From assembly GCA_029339505.1 (NCBI GenBank), contig JAQISU010000003.1, positions 19,723,001 through 19,787,000 on the forward strand: 64,000 nucleotides of DNA, written 5' to 3'. Shown one piece after another: positions 49,001 to 52,216 of the stretch (within the stretch, counting starts at the first letter, position 1; every line of letters begins with the position of its first letter). This stretch comes from Unio delphinus. Taxonomy: Eukaryota > Mollusca > Bivalvia > Unionida > Unionidae. The notes beneath the pieces were generated by a model that worked only from the letters and a program-made list of their open reading frames with translations, was not told where the DNA came from and made no database searches. The translations under genes were made by a program, and so were the position numbers.

Positions 49001-49252
49001 GTGGTAAGTATTCACATAAAAACATTAGTTGCTTATAAATTTTATATCCTTTCATAATTTGCAAAATAACTTGTTTTGGAGTGTAAGAAAGCAGCATTTA
49101 CAAGAATGCCATATGTTTATGTTCCAGAGAATAGTATCTCTCTGTTGCTGCACTGTCCAGTGCTGTTAGCCTGCAGCCAGCCCTCCAACAGAGAATTGAT
49201 GGCGAAACACTTGTACATTTGGCGAAGGAGGAGATCACCGCAGCAGGAATAA
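976..49252 (+). CDS. LETMD1: LETMD1-like mitochondrial LETM1-domain protein, 7 exons, 5' partial
   Basis: Seven exons with AG/GT borders join in consistent phases (0, 2, 0, 0, 0, 1) into about 278 codons ending in TAA at 49250-49252. The product follows LETMD1/LETM1-type proteins along its length: a soluble start, a hydrophobic segment (exon 2, KIPFLLVLSAMPGG), then YFFPRHML and SHFW at the start of exon 3, then a helical, charged LETM1-like ribosome-binding region (exons 3-7). LETM1-family proteins sit in the mitochondrial inner membrane with this domain facing the matrix; LETMD1 itself is a mitochondrial protein. Human LETMD1 is about 360 residues, so roughly 80 N-terminal residues including the targeting peptide should lie upstream of the window. 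Introns are about 10.6, 2.8, 14.9, 0.6, 7.3 and 11.1 kb and are filled with repeats. The exons themselves contain no stops or frameshifts. The family call rests on motif recognition without a database search. Confidence 0.85.
1611..1774. repeat. Degenerate tandem repeat, about 45 bp x 4
   Basis: Four diverged units share an ACTTGAAACC...CTTGCATACA...TTTGATTTTTTACAG pattern. The open frame on the minus strand over this array and the next is a by-product of repeat lengths divisible by three. Confidence 0.6.
1903..2160. repeat. 36-bp minisatellite, about 7 copies
   Basis: Units contain CATTGTTCAAAGTGTACAG and are nearly identical. Because 36 is a multiple of three, frames stay open on both strands, which gives spurious peptide repeats (CIFSLFKVYSIV and others). 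Confidence 0.9.
2175..2345. repeat. Short interspersed direct repeat, three copies
   Basis: Three diverged copies of an ATGCAATCTCCATTAAATTT motif lie about 55-75 bp apart, directly after the 36-bp minisatellite. No function is visible. Confidence 0.5.
2346..4800. other. Intron 1 sequence without recognisable genes
   Basis: AT-rich DNA with only short random ORFs. It holds a 38-bp perfect tandem duplication at about 4543-4618 (GTGGCCATTTTTATCAAA...). No mobile element is recognised. Confidence 0.5.
4801..5636. repeat. 33-bp based minisatellite with two alternating variants, about 25 units
   Basis: Two unit types alternate through most of the array: one with ACCAAAGACAACATGG and one with ATCAAAATCAACATGG, each followed by TATTGAATAGGGGTC or TATAGAATAGG-GTC. 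This is a roughly 66-bp dimeric period on a 33-bp base. Minus-strand peptides such as MTPILYHVDF are artefacts of the 11-codon unit. Confidence 0.85.
5637..7180. other. Intron 1 sequence without recognisable genes
   Basis: AT-rich unique sequence. The longest ORF (minus strand, 6708-6908) has no recognisable motif. No transposon ends or RNA genes are seen. Confidence 0.45.
7181..7774. repeat. 37-bp minisatellite, about 16 copies
   Basis: The unit includes AACAATGGATGCTATAACA and ACACTGGCCATATACAA. Units differ mainly by CAAGAACAA versus CAATAACAA. Very little divergence suggests recent expansion. Confidence 0.95.
8341..8856. repeat. 46-bp minisatellite, about 11 copies
   Basis: The unit includes GATGTCAGTACAAGTGTTTG and then GGTTTATATGAGATTTTATA. 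Copies are almost identical, with one or two point changes. Confidence 0.95.
8913..9197. repeat. 20-bp minisatellite, about 14 copies
   Basis: The unit is ACATTTCTATAGCTATTTGG. The main variant has TTATA instead of TTCTA. It starts about 55 bp after the 46-bp array, so three unrelated arrays lie within 2 kb. Confidence 0.95.
9198..10933. other. Intron 1 sequence without recognisable genes
   Basis: AT-rich. Short ORFs at 9263-9457 and 10280-10498 on the + strand have no recognisable motif or codon pattern. Confidence 0.45.
10934..11728. repeat. 32-bp minisatellite ending at the exon 2 acceptor, about 25 copies
   Basis: The unit is roughly TTAAGCTGGTATAATTAAAA followed by TAATCCCTGTTG. Several units read TTAAACTAATCC, which resembles a metazoan branch-point sequence. 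The last degenerate unit (TTGAGCTGGTATAATTTG) runs directly into TCATTTCAG, the acceptor of exon 2. Confidence 0.93.
11737..11816 (+). CDS. LETMD1: LETMD1-like exon 2 (membrane segment)
   Basis: The acceptor is TTTCAG at 11731-11736 and the donor is GTAAGT at 11817. The 80-bp exon reads MPQQILKIPFLLVLSAMPGG followed by VFVFPL, a hydrophobic helix that fits the single membrane span of LETM1-type proteins. A 32-bp minisatellite ends only about 10 bp upstream of the acceptor. Confidence 0.82.
11817..12757. other. Intron 2, 5' part
   Basis: No recognisable gene or repeat. Minus-strand ORFs at 12004-12213 and 12262-12453 are short and without motifs. Confidence 0.4.
12758..12999 (+). mobile_element. 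tRNA-derived SINE, family A, copy 1
   Basis: The head resembles a Ser/Leu-type tRNA (GAGTAGTCTAAAGCACT as box A, GGGTTTAAGTCTT as degenerate box B). A body with GGTTCTTTCTGGGGTTTTCC and CTGGCTGCCATGAATAGCC follows, ending GGTATTAAACCCTTCAACAA with an ACA-rich tail. Three further copies occur in the window, which supports a repeat family. Confidence 0.8.
13000..14632. other. Intron 2, 3' part
   Basis: AT-rich unique sequence with several T-rich runs near 13330-13620. No transposon or RNA gene is recognised. The short ORFs near 14385-14658 overlap the start of exon 3 by chance. Confidence 0.4.
14633..14819 (+). CDS. LETMD1: LETMD1-like exon 3
   Basis: The acceptor is TTTTGCAG before 14633 and the donor is GTGAGAG at 14820. 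The first base completes the codon split with exon 2. The exon reads YFFPRHMLTSHFW and then a charged helical region. The LFPR-x-L / HFW pattern is the clearest LETM-family mark in the gene. Confidence 0.88.
15028..15370 (+). mobile_element. tRNA-derived SINE, family B, full-length copy
   Basis: It begins with a tRNA-like head: GGTGGCCTAGTGGTTAGAGC matches box A and GGGTTTGAGCC matches box B. A body of about 250 bp follows (GCTCAGCATAGCATTAAGAG, then CAGGATATTGTGACTGGGCG). A second, headless copy lies inverted at about 30760-31010. Confidence 0.78.
15601..15822. repeat. About 60-bp tandem repeat, 4 copies
   Basis: Units share GATCTGTGCTTTTCACAG and GCATTGGTCTGCAAACTCAT, with diverged outer units. 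Confidence 0.75.
15823..16599. other. Intron 3 sequence left of DIRS copy 1
   Basis: AT-rich sequence without recognisable genes. The overlapping ORFs at 16123-16367 on both strands have no motif. Confidence 0.4.
16600..16800. repeat. Left inverted terminal repeat of DIRS copy 1
   Basis: It contains AATCACATTACTTTAGGG, a hairpin-like AAGACGAAAATTCGTCTT and TGGGCAATAACTCTTGCCCA, itself a near palindrome. The inverted counterpart lies at 23578-23780. Confidence 0.85.
17015..17840 (+). repeat. About 180-bp tandem repeats in the DIRS copy 1 leader, about 5 units
   Basis: Each unit holds an AATCATTTCGCTTCCTCC / GTTAGTTACGGTTATGG block and ends with a pyrimidine-rich TTTCAGTAG, which looks like a 3' splice site. 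Copy 2 has only three units, with the first and last types shared, so the middle type has multiplied here. Confidence 0.8.
17789..20280 (+). pseudogene. Gag-like region of DIRS copy 1
   Basis: The frame at 17789-19033 and the one at 19454-20272 (same frame, separated by stops) encode a Pro/Gln/Thr/Ser-rich protein. They contain motifs such as QPTFQPAS and PKWHRSSSRP, and a later part with YGDFSHIP, PGMHYPDMDALPEQD and FSFKAAVEE. The region includes an 81-bp (27-codon) minisatellite. Gag proteins of DIRS elements are poorly conserved, so the role is inferred from its position upstream of the reverse transcriptase. Downstream, 20280-20720 continues with fragments such as RAAHHSMANALTAS that recur in other DIRS remnants of this window. 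Confidence 0.65.
18060..18810. repeat. 81-bp GC-rich minisatellite inside the DIRS Gag region
   Basis: About 7-9 units contain GCACCGGTCGTCCAGCCGAC and CATCCGGCAACGACCGTTCA. Because 81 is a multiple of three, forward and reverse frames stay open across the array. Only the frame continuous with flanking Gag sequence is likely to be coding. Confidence 0.9.
20720..22220 (+). pseudogene. Reverse transcriptase/RNase H region of DIRS copy 1
   Basis: The reverse transcriptase is visible in pieces: HVPIPRV, then IPFGLNLSTWASTKVMGYVV and VYLDDILQKH, where YLDD is the catalytic box. An RNase H-like stretch follows (TYGWGAHL in copy 2; here 21440-21480). At 21714-22200 lies the DIRS-typical EWSLH...DARSITWEGLWAFSYPPT stretch. 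The frame changes several times and includes stops, so the gene is broken. Copy 2 carries the same region. Confidence 0.8.
22240..23200 (+). pseudogene. Tyrosine recombinase region of DIRS copy 1
   Basis: A SAM-like N-terminal part (SRARRPSTLKVYEGKWHVF) is followed, after a frameshift and a 25-bp poly(A) run (about 22509-22533), by IALASACRVSELHVL. The Arg in ACRVSEL fits the first catalytic Arg of tyrosine recombinases. The rest of the catalytic domain is frameshifted. In DIRS elements this enzyme replaces the DDE integrase. Confidence 0.72.
23421..23515. repeat. Internal complementary region of DIRS copy 1
   Basis: The first half (TAAAGTAATGTGATTGGGG then AACGTATTCAAAGGAGAAA) is the reverse complement of the left end. 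The second half (GTTTCTCCGAGAATACTTAC then CCAATCACATTAC) is the reverse complement of the right end. In DIRS-1 this region is the template that restores the termini in a circular intermediate. Confidence 0.85.
23578..23780. repeat. Right inverted terminal repeat of DIRS copy 1
   Basis: Reverse complement of 16600-16800 in its inner part; it ends GGAGAAACATAATTTACTA and then AAAAAATTTGC, which also fixes the outer border through its match to the internal complementary region. Confidence 0.82.
23781..24595 (+). other. Diverged sequence, possibly older DIRS debris
   Basis: No clear gene. Around 24270-24370 a stretch with CCCCTATCCCCTCTTCACGA resembles the start of the reverse transcriptase region of copy 2 near 44690. 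The ORFs here have no intact domain. Confidence 0.35.
24596..25545 (+). mobile_element. Old DIRS 3' remnant (recombinase tail, internal complementary region, right end)
   Basis: It aligns with 46925-47863 of copy 2: ATAGACAAGTCGAGAGCAGC, then CCTCCTACTTATTCTCCTAA, GAATACTTATTCAATCACAT, and the right end AATGTGATTGGGTAAGTATT. It is much more diverged than the two fuller copies. Confidence 0.72.
26100..26480 (+). mobile_element. Old DIRS Gag fragment
   Basis: One frame reads LVSLVKCINSSSHSMSAVAD and then SYSCLKRDNAG, which parallels RVLNRAAHHSMANALTASAN in copy 1. The frame is interrupted. The match is by eye to the other copies in the window. Confidence 0.5.
26481..27464. other. Intron 3 sequence without recognisable genes
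   Basis: No supported gene. The ORF at 26773-26964 has no motif. The sequence may include further old DIRS debris that I cannot align. Confidence 0.35.
27465..27968. repeat. 72-bp minisatellite, about 7 copies
   Basis: The unit includes GACCACTCATTCAGGAAGAT, GTCTGAGATATTGCTGATTC and CTTACTAAGAGA. Being 24 codons long, it leaves open frames on both strands (145 and 160 codons) that are not genes. There are two sub-variants that alternate in part. Confidence 0.92.
28374..28555. repeat. 63-bp tandem repeat, 3 copies
   Basis: Units contain GTGGGGGACAGACTGGGTCT and CAGGAACTTTCCA. The 171-codon + strand ORF over this region is a by-product. Confidence 0.8.
29105..29617. repeat. 38-bp minisatellite with 30-bp variants, about 14 copies
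   Basis: The unit includes TTGTTTGCTTCCAAGTTGTT and ATTGTGTTTTGGTG. Some units lack an 8-bp TTGATTGT-type block. It ends about 130 bp before the acceptor of exon 4. Confidence 0.92.
29745..29846 (+). CDS. LETMD1: LETMD1-like exon 4
   Basis: The acceptor is CTTGCAG before 29745 and the donor is GTAAGT at 29847. It contains 34 whole codons, reading VEHATQPSTEEILQIKPQF and then HVDRLSIAYV, and continues the LETM1-like helical domain. It follows the DIRS-bearing 14.9-kb intron 3. Confidence 0.85.
30468..30602 (+). CDS. LETMD1: LETMD1-like exon 5
   Basis: The acceptor is TTTTCAG before 30468 and the donor is GTGCTT at 30603, which is weak. It contains 45 whole codons, including QLHIDLALLRYGLDNLSDQE, and matches the LETMD1 segment that ends in a short helix before the ACFRRGMN motif of the next exon. 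Confidence 0.85.
30760..31010 (-). mobile_element. SINE family B, headless inverted copy
   Basis: The reverse complement of the body of the element at 15028-15370: ACTGACCAGTCCTAACACTA, CTTAATGCTGAGCACCTAGC and ATTTTGGTATGACTTGGCTG all match. The tRNA-like head is missing. Confidence 0.7.
31088..31330 (+). mobile_element. tRNA-derived SINE, family A, copy 2 (diverged)
   Basis: It matches the other family A copies: AGAGTGGTCTCAAGCACTT, TGAGTCTCAAGTTTGACCAA, GGTTCTTTCCAGGGTTTACC, TGGCTGCCATGTATAGCCTA and ATGGCATTTAACCCTACAAC. Box B is degraded. The left edge is uncertain. Confidence 0.72.
31370..31830 (+). mobile_element. Old DIRS reverse transcriptase fragment
   Basis: The nucleotide sequence follows the RT/RNase H region of the two fuller copies: GGTTTTCTGATTAGTTGGAA parallels GGCTTTCTCGTGAACTGGAT, and CAGTTTGTCCATCTGGGTAT parallels TTTTGGTCCATCTGGGTGTG. 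No frame is open throughout. Confidence 0.6.
32373..32633 (+). other. Acidic ORF of 86 codons, unassigned
   Basis: One frame starting ATGATGATGGATGAC is rich in Asp/Asn/Glu (for example DLDDSGDNIDLNDGLDLNQ) with NDSENEADFEG near its end. Such acidic runs ending in DFEG occur near the N-terminus of some transposase families, so a transposon fragment is possible. There is no partner exon and no full domain. Confidence 0.3.
32972..35054 (-). mobile_element. Deleted pogo/Tigger-like DNA transposon, copy 1
   Basis: The ends are inverted: TATATACTCGCGTATAAGCC at the left and GGCTTATACGCGAGTATATA at the right. The interior encodes only a short protein on the minus strand (33285-33617), with a CENP-B/pogo-like helix-turn-helix region joined to an acidic tail (ESDTEPDF); the DDE catalytic core is absent. 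A roughly 230-bp segment with AGAGTTTAAT / AACCGTAG is duplicated at about 34380-34690. A second copy lies in opposite orientation at 49792-51829. Confidence 0.78.
33285..33617 (-). pseudogene. Remnant of a pogo-like transposase (DNA-binding part fused to acidic tail)
   Basis: 110 codons: a degenerate N-terminal helix-turn-helix region (FCEREASKGMAAI), then KFVVSAGWCSRLRT, typical of the second CENP-B-type DNA-binding helix region, then SDDHDDNDDVYDES and the tail GESDTEPDF. In a full transposase about 300 residues of DDE domain would lie between the last two parts. Confidence 0.55.
35055..35539. other. Intron 5 sequence without recognisable genes
   Basis: Nothing recognisable. The minus-strand ORF at 35193-35375 has no motif. 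Confidence 0.35.
35540..37080 (+). mobile_element. Degenerate non-LTR retrotransposon (CR1/L2-like LINE)
   Basis: Pieces of an AP endonuclease (HSCGGGIAIITKNSI, LIILGDFNFHFD) are followed after a deletion by a reverse transcriptase: LLDLSAAFDTIDHDILL, the catalytic box QLYADDTQIYKS and LSRLDYCNSILSGFSQYLL. The 3' part reads WNDLTIEIRH...FKSALK. It ends in an (ATT)n tail. Many stops and deletions show an old, dead copy. Endonuclease and RT signatures place it in the Jockey/CR1-like clades; the exact family is uncertain. Confidence 0.82.
37031..37080. repeat. (ATT)n microsatellite, LINE 3' tail
   Basis: About 16 ATT units directly after the LINE 3' end; simple repeat tails like this are common at CR1/L2-type 3' ends. 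Confidence 0.9.
37081..37929. other. Intron 5, 3' part
   Basis: No supported gene. It includes a 26-bp tandem duplication near 37474-37525 (GTGCTAATCTTAATGTAAT twice). Confidence 0.4.
37930..38026 (+). CDS. LETMD1: LETMD1-like exon 6
   Basis: The acceptor is TTTTTCAG before 37930 and the donor is GTAATC at 38027. It reads ACFRRGMNPVGLDRAEQ and then YLDKWTNIAQHLN, ending in phase 1. The last bases of the exon and its donor form the first unit of a 53-bp tandem array that fills the start of intron 6. Confidence 0.85.
38011..38434 (+). repeat. 53-bp minisatellite carrying the exon 6 splice donor, 8 copies
   Basis: The unit starts with the last bases of exon 6 and its donor (ACACCTGAATGGTAATCATC), then CTAATTAGTATATAATAATT and ATTAA. 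Units start every 53 bp, one of them 51 bp. Copies 1, 2 and 8 keep AATGGTAAT. Copies 3-7 have lost the GT (AATACTAAT, AATGCTAAT, GAGAGCTAAT, AATTCTAAT twice). Confidence 0.93.
38435..39396. other. Intron 6 sequence without recognisable genes
   Basis: AT-rich sequence. The overlapping ORFs at 38439-38841 on both strands have no motif. Confidence 0.4.
39397..39648 (+). mobile_element. tRNA-derived SINE, family A, copy 3
   Basis: GAGTGGTCTAAAGCGCTCTC (box A region), TCTTTCCGGGGTTTTCCCC, TGGCCGCCATGTATAGCCTA, and the tail GTTAAACCCTACAAAAACAA. It is close to copy 4 at 41524. Confidence 0.85.
39649..40300. other. Intron 6 sequence without recognisable genes
   Basis: Nothing recognisable between the SINE and the next transposon end. 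Confidence 0.4.
40301..41236 (+). mobile_element. Non-autonomous pogo/Tigger-like transposon
   Basis: Ends ACCATATTTTCACGCATTTA and, inverted at the right, TATGCGAAAATACGGT, flanked by TA on both sides, as expected for Tc1/mariner-pogo insertions. Further inside, AAGACACACC / AAGACGCACC motifs are repeated at both ends. The interior keeps only the N-terminal DNA-binding part of a transposase. Confidence 0.78.
40808..41090 (+). pseudogene. CENP-B/pogo-type helix-turn-helix fragment of a transposase
   Basis: A frame around 40811-41090 reads SYTADFKLDVIKFAKERGNR, then AAGREFSCSEKNIHDWR, the signature of the N-terminal helix-turn-helix of pogo/Tigger-type transposases, then a Lys/Arg-rich linker. 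A stop sits in the third codon after the ATG and no DDE domain follows, so it cannot make a transposase. Confidence 0.7.
41524..41772 (+). mobile_element. tRNA-derived SINE, family A, copy 4 (best preserved)
   Basis: CGAGTGGCTGAGTGGTCTAA and AAGCGCTC form the tRNA-like head and GGGTTCGAGTCTAAG is a good box B. The body matches the other three copies and the tail is A-rich. It looks Leu/Ser-tRNA derived. Confidence 0.87.
42290..42760 (+). repeat. Leader tandem repeats of DIRS copy 2, 3 units
   Basis: Three units of about 180 bp with TTGTGCTTTGTTTATCTTC and TCGTTTCAG blocks, compared with about five in copy 1. Confidence 0.78.
42760..44170 (+). pseudogene. Gag-like region of DIRS copy 2
   Basis: Fragments include PGKPAGRPASTGYPAQPAP, SIRPAVPLYQYGDFF and a repeat of the PGMLYRYAS segment seen in copy 1. 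The 81-bp array is nearly absent. A short (TA)n with an A-rich run interrupts it at about 43597-43627. Frames are broken. Confidence 0.6.
44800..46320 (+). pseudogene. Reverse transcriptase/RNase H region of DIRS copy 2
   Basis: DMTDAHFHVPIPRV near 44855 is the RT entry motif. A frame change follows and the YLDD-type box lies near 45050 (GTATACTTGGACGACATCC). The RNase H-like stretch is at 45500-45590 (VCSAASTYGWGAHLLLDFD). The DIRS-typical VDARSISWEGLWSFSYPPT is at about 46030-46100. Better preserved than copy 1, but still frameshifted. Confidence 0.8.
46333..47240 (+). pseudogene. Tyrosine recombinase region of DIRS copy 2
   Basis: The N-terminal SAM-like part reads ERISRARRPCTLKAYEGQWH and then FRDWYHFISIVPLSVTIPQL. 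The catalytic half continues in other frames (46720-47240), with the first catalytic Arg region recognisable by comparison with copy 1. Broken by indels and stops. Confidence 0.7.
47512..47605. repeat. Internal complementary region of DIRS copy 2
   Basis: TAAAGTAATGTGATCAGGGA and then ACGTATTCAAAGGAGAAAG complement the left end; GAGAATACTTACCCTATC complements the right end. The GATC variant in this copy is shared by its left end and its right end, while copy 1 has the AATC/GATT variant in all three places. Confidence 0.82.
48060..49015 (+). mobile_element. Old DIRS 3' remnant, second locus
   Basis: It aligns with 46930-47863: CAAGACCCTGTTCATACCC, GAAAGCTGGGAAGCATGATA, the complementary region near 48700-48800 (GTTAATGTGATTGGGAAATG, GGAATACTTGGCTAATCACA) and the right end TAATGTGATGTGGTAAGTAT. 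Strongly diverged. It starts only about 200 bp after DIRS copy 2. Confidence 0.7.
49128..49252 (+). CDS. LETMD1: LETMD1-like terminal coding exon 7
   Basis: The acceptor is GTTCCAG before 49128. Joined in phase to exon 6 it reads ENSISLLLHCPVLLACSQ and then a short basic tail with RRRR near the end, closed by TAA at 49250-49252. It matches the C-terminal helix of LETMD1. The basic tail is short and not obviously conserved. Confidence 0.8.
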
Positions 49253-49372
49253 CAATCAGCCAACATTTCATTTCTCATTGTTAATAATCATATGTTACTG
49301 CTGTGATTTCATTTAAATTTATCTTTGTAATTCATTTAAATATTTAAGGATGGGTACTGAGAAGCAACTCTT

Positions 49373-49378
49373 ATTAAA
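49373..49378 (+). promoter_or_regulatory. Candidate poly(A) signal of the LETMD1-like gene
   Basis: ATTAAA lies 120 bp after the stop codon. No AATAAA occurs between the stop and this point. ATTAAA is the commonest variant signal, but in AT-rich DNA this match is weak evidence. Confidence 0.3.
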
Positions 49379-49791
49379 TTGTCTTAAGAGTTAAAATGGT
49401 TTTTTGTTTACATCAATTTGTATTTCTCACGATTGAAGCATAGACATGGCATAAGTGTCTGTGTTAATTTAGATTTTGTTCAGAATCTCTAACATCGTTG
49501 CAGGGTTGGTGCTGGCTTTTCAAAAGTTATCACCCAAAAAATCACGAAACTCAACATTTTTTTATCAATTATCAAAAAATGTTGCCATTTTCTAATACAG
49601 TGCCATCTGTTTATCTTGACATCCTGGGGACCAAGGTAATATTGTCGACATAAGCCGATGTTTAAATAAGTAAGGGAGGGAGCTCAAAATAAATTGAAAT
49701 TTAGCTTACATGAGAAATTTTTAAGAGATAATCTGTCACACAAACAGAAATGAAAATTTTGATTAAATGAAGACACCTAGTCTGAAACACT

Positions 49792-51829
49792 TACCGTATA
49801 TACTCGTGGAAATTTAGGAAAAAAATAAGGCCTGGAAGAAGGGGGGGTTGGCTTATCTGCGGGTCAAGGTCCAAATCTGAAATTTATTATGCTTTTTTCC
49901 CTCGATTTCCAGTATTTATTGTTTCCATCAATCGGCGAATATGAGATCACATGCCTAATGATGCCACATGGCTGATAAGATTTGTCTTGTCGTGAAGTAA
50001 AACAAATATTCTTTTTCTAACATAAGTGGTAGGATAATGAATGAAAAACATGTTTTAACGTACTTGACGTCTATTTGACAGATGTCCATCCACCAGAAAA
50101 TACAGCCATATGTGTTATTTGAACCACAGAAATATGTGCATTTTCCAAAAGAACTGCCATATTAGTAATCTCTAGTCAAGTATTTAACCCTCACCTAATC
50201 AGTCATCATTAAACTACGGTTTCGTAGAAATGCACGCTAGTTTATTTCAGTGTAAATATGAAAAGAATCTACGCAAAAAAATAAAAGAAATATGATGCTG
50301 AAGGTATACATCCGTACGTGTTATTTGAACTACGGAAATGCATGTATTTTCCAAAAGAACCGCCATATTAATCTCTAGTCAAGTATTTAACCCTCAGCTA
50401 ATCAGTAATAATTAAACTCTACGATTATGCACACTAGCTTATTTCAGTGTAAATATGAAAAGAATCTACGTATAAAAAAATAAAAGAATTATGATACTGA
50501 AGGTATATACGACAAACATTTTGATCGAGAGTAGAAATGCATGTACAATAGTCTTAAAGAAACAATAGCGAGAGGCTCCATAGGGGTTTGTTGCGCGCAC
50601 GCTTTGGAAGGGTAAATAACATTGCAATATACAAGACAGCGTGAATAATTGTAAAACAATATAATTTGTTGGATTTCTTTGATAGGTGTTTTAGACGTAA
50701 TAGTCAGCCACAGTTTATATACTACTGTTGATTGGTTGTCTGTAAAGCAAAGTGGTTTCTCAGCTGTAGAGTGTTGTACAATAGCTACCATGTGCTTAAT
50801 CTCTTGTAAATGCCTCGGGGATAATATTTTTTTTTTTTGTTGCACAATGCCAATGACTTTACTAAAATATGCCGACTCTCAGATGTATCGTTTACTGAGA
50901 TATTGTAGTGGATGGACATGGTTTCTGCTCAAGTTATCAACCGTCACAATACTTGAATCATGTCCACGCTGAAACCATTCATATTTTGATCAATTGAATC
51001 ACACTACCGGTAGTTTAAAAAACACACAAATAAGCAAGAATGATAAATAATTATCAAATACAAATTGATAATCAACTGTGGAAATAATTAGAGGACAAGG
51101 TATAAAAATAGTACACTGCCACTATTAGAAATTATTTAAGTTTATATTCAATTCAATCAGATAAAATGAGTAGTGTAGAAAGTAAAAGAAAGCGTTCTGC
51201 ATATGAGGAAGCATTCAAACTTAACGTTATTGAATTACAGAAGCAAATAACAACTGTGCTGCACGCAAATTTTTGTGAACGAGTAGCAAGTATGGGAATG
51301 GCGGTAATTCGTCTACGTGCTATGCAGATGGCGAAAAAAAATAAATAAAAATTGGCAGATTCAAAATTTGTTGCATCAGCTGGCTGGTGCTCTCGTTTTA
51401 AGAACCGAACTATCGGATGACCATGATGACAATGACGACATATATGATGAAAGCATGCCCATAACAGAAGCCAAGATTCGTGAACTGTTTGGCAAGTCTG
51501 ATACAGAGCCCGATTTTGAAGGATTCTAAACTAAAAGTGATTGAACTTTTATAATTCATGGTTTTAGAATGAGGATTAATTAAATTTCCATTAAGACGTA
51601 ACACTTTAGAATTGTTTTTATTTCAACATATAAATTAGCTTTCTTACTTTCATTTTATTTATCTAAATAAACATATTCAGAACTCACTTTGTGCATCTTG
51701 TGATGTACAGGTAGTCTAGAAATTATGAGTCGGCTTATACACGGATCATGCACTTTATAACAGTTTTACCGATTCAGTTCAGGGGGTTGGCTTATACGTG
51801 AACGGGCTTATACGCGAGTATATACGGTA
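49792..51829 (+). mobile_element. Deleted pogo/Tigger-like DNA transposon, copy 2
   Basis: The inverted ends are TACCGTATATACTCG and GCGAGTATATACGGTA with flanking TA. It is the same family as 32972-35054 but in opposite orientation, and shares the duplicated AACCGTAG-type segment (50150-50450). It lies between the LETMD1-like 3' end and the virus-like element. Confidence 0.8.
51166..51529 (+). pseudogene. Remnant of a pogo-like transposase, copy 2
   Basis: It starts MSSVESKRKRSAYEEAFKL, a typical pogo/CENP-B N-terminus. An early stop at 51346-51348 and a frame change separate this from the second part, 51317-51529, with an acidic region DDHDDNDDIYDES and the tail GKSDTEPDFEGF. The DDE domain is deleted exactly as in copy 1, so both derive from one deleted ancestor. 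Confidence 0.62.
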
Positions 51830-51949
51830 TATATTGATAACTTACATATGTGTAGTACACTCCACAATATGTTAAAAAATGTACATGTAGCAGCAGAGAG
51901 GGTGAATCGGACATGTTTCAAACAAAAGTTTGCATTTCGGATTGGCACT

Positions 51950-52125
51950 TAAAAAATCAAACAAAAATGACTGAAAATCAATGAAAACGGGCAAAAAAAA
52001 TGGCTGCAAATCAATGAAAACAGGCAAAAAATGGCTGCAAATCAATGAAAACAGGCAAAAAATGACTGAAAATCAATGAAACAGGCAAAAATTAATGAAA
52101 AATCAATGAAAACAGGCAAAATATA
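51950..52125. repeat. Tandem repeats at the left edge of the viral element, about 31 bp x 5
   Basis: Units contain AAATCAATGAAAACAGGCAA. Related sequence (AAATCGATGAAAACAGACAA) occurs at about 59840-59865 within the element, so these repeats probably belong to it rather than to the host. Confidence 0.65.
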
Positions 52126-52133
52126 AAAAAAAT

Positions 52134-52158
52134 AGTCTCCGTTTGGCAAATGGAGACT
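52134..52158. promoter_or_regulatory. 25-bp near-perfect palindrome beside the ATPase gene
   Basis: AGTCTCC/GGAGACT arms enclose TTTG/CAAA, with one G-T apposition and a single central base. It lies about 60 bp downstream of the ATPase stop codon, so it could mark a transcript end or form a cruciform. No homologue is seen elsewhere in the window. Confidence 0.5.
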
Positions 52159-52216
52159 TAGTCATTTTTGTCTGAAAACATGATCTTGCAGGGGCTTCAA
52201 AATGGGTAAAAACTCT

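Noticed and set aside
50489..50972. ORFs of 97 and 118 codons on opposite strands
   Set aside because: They lie in the non-coding part of the pogo-like element and have matching pieces in copy 1 on shifted frames.
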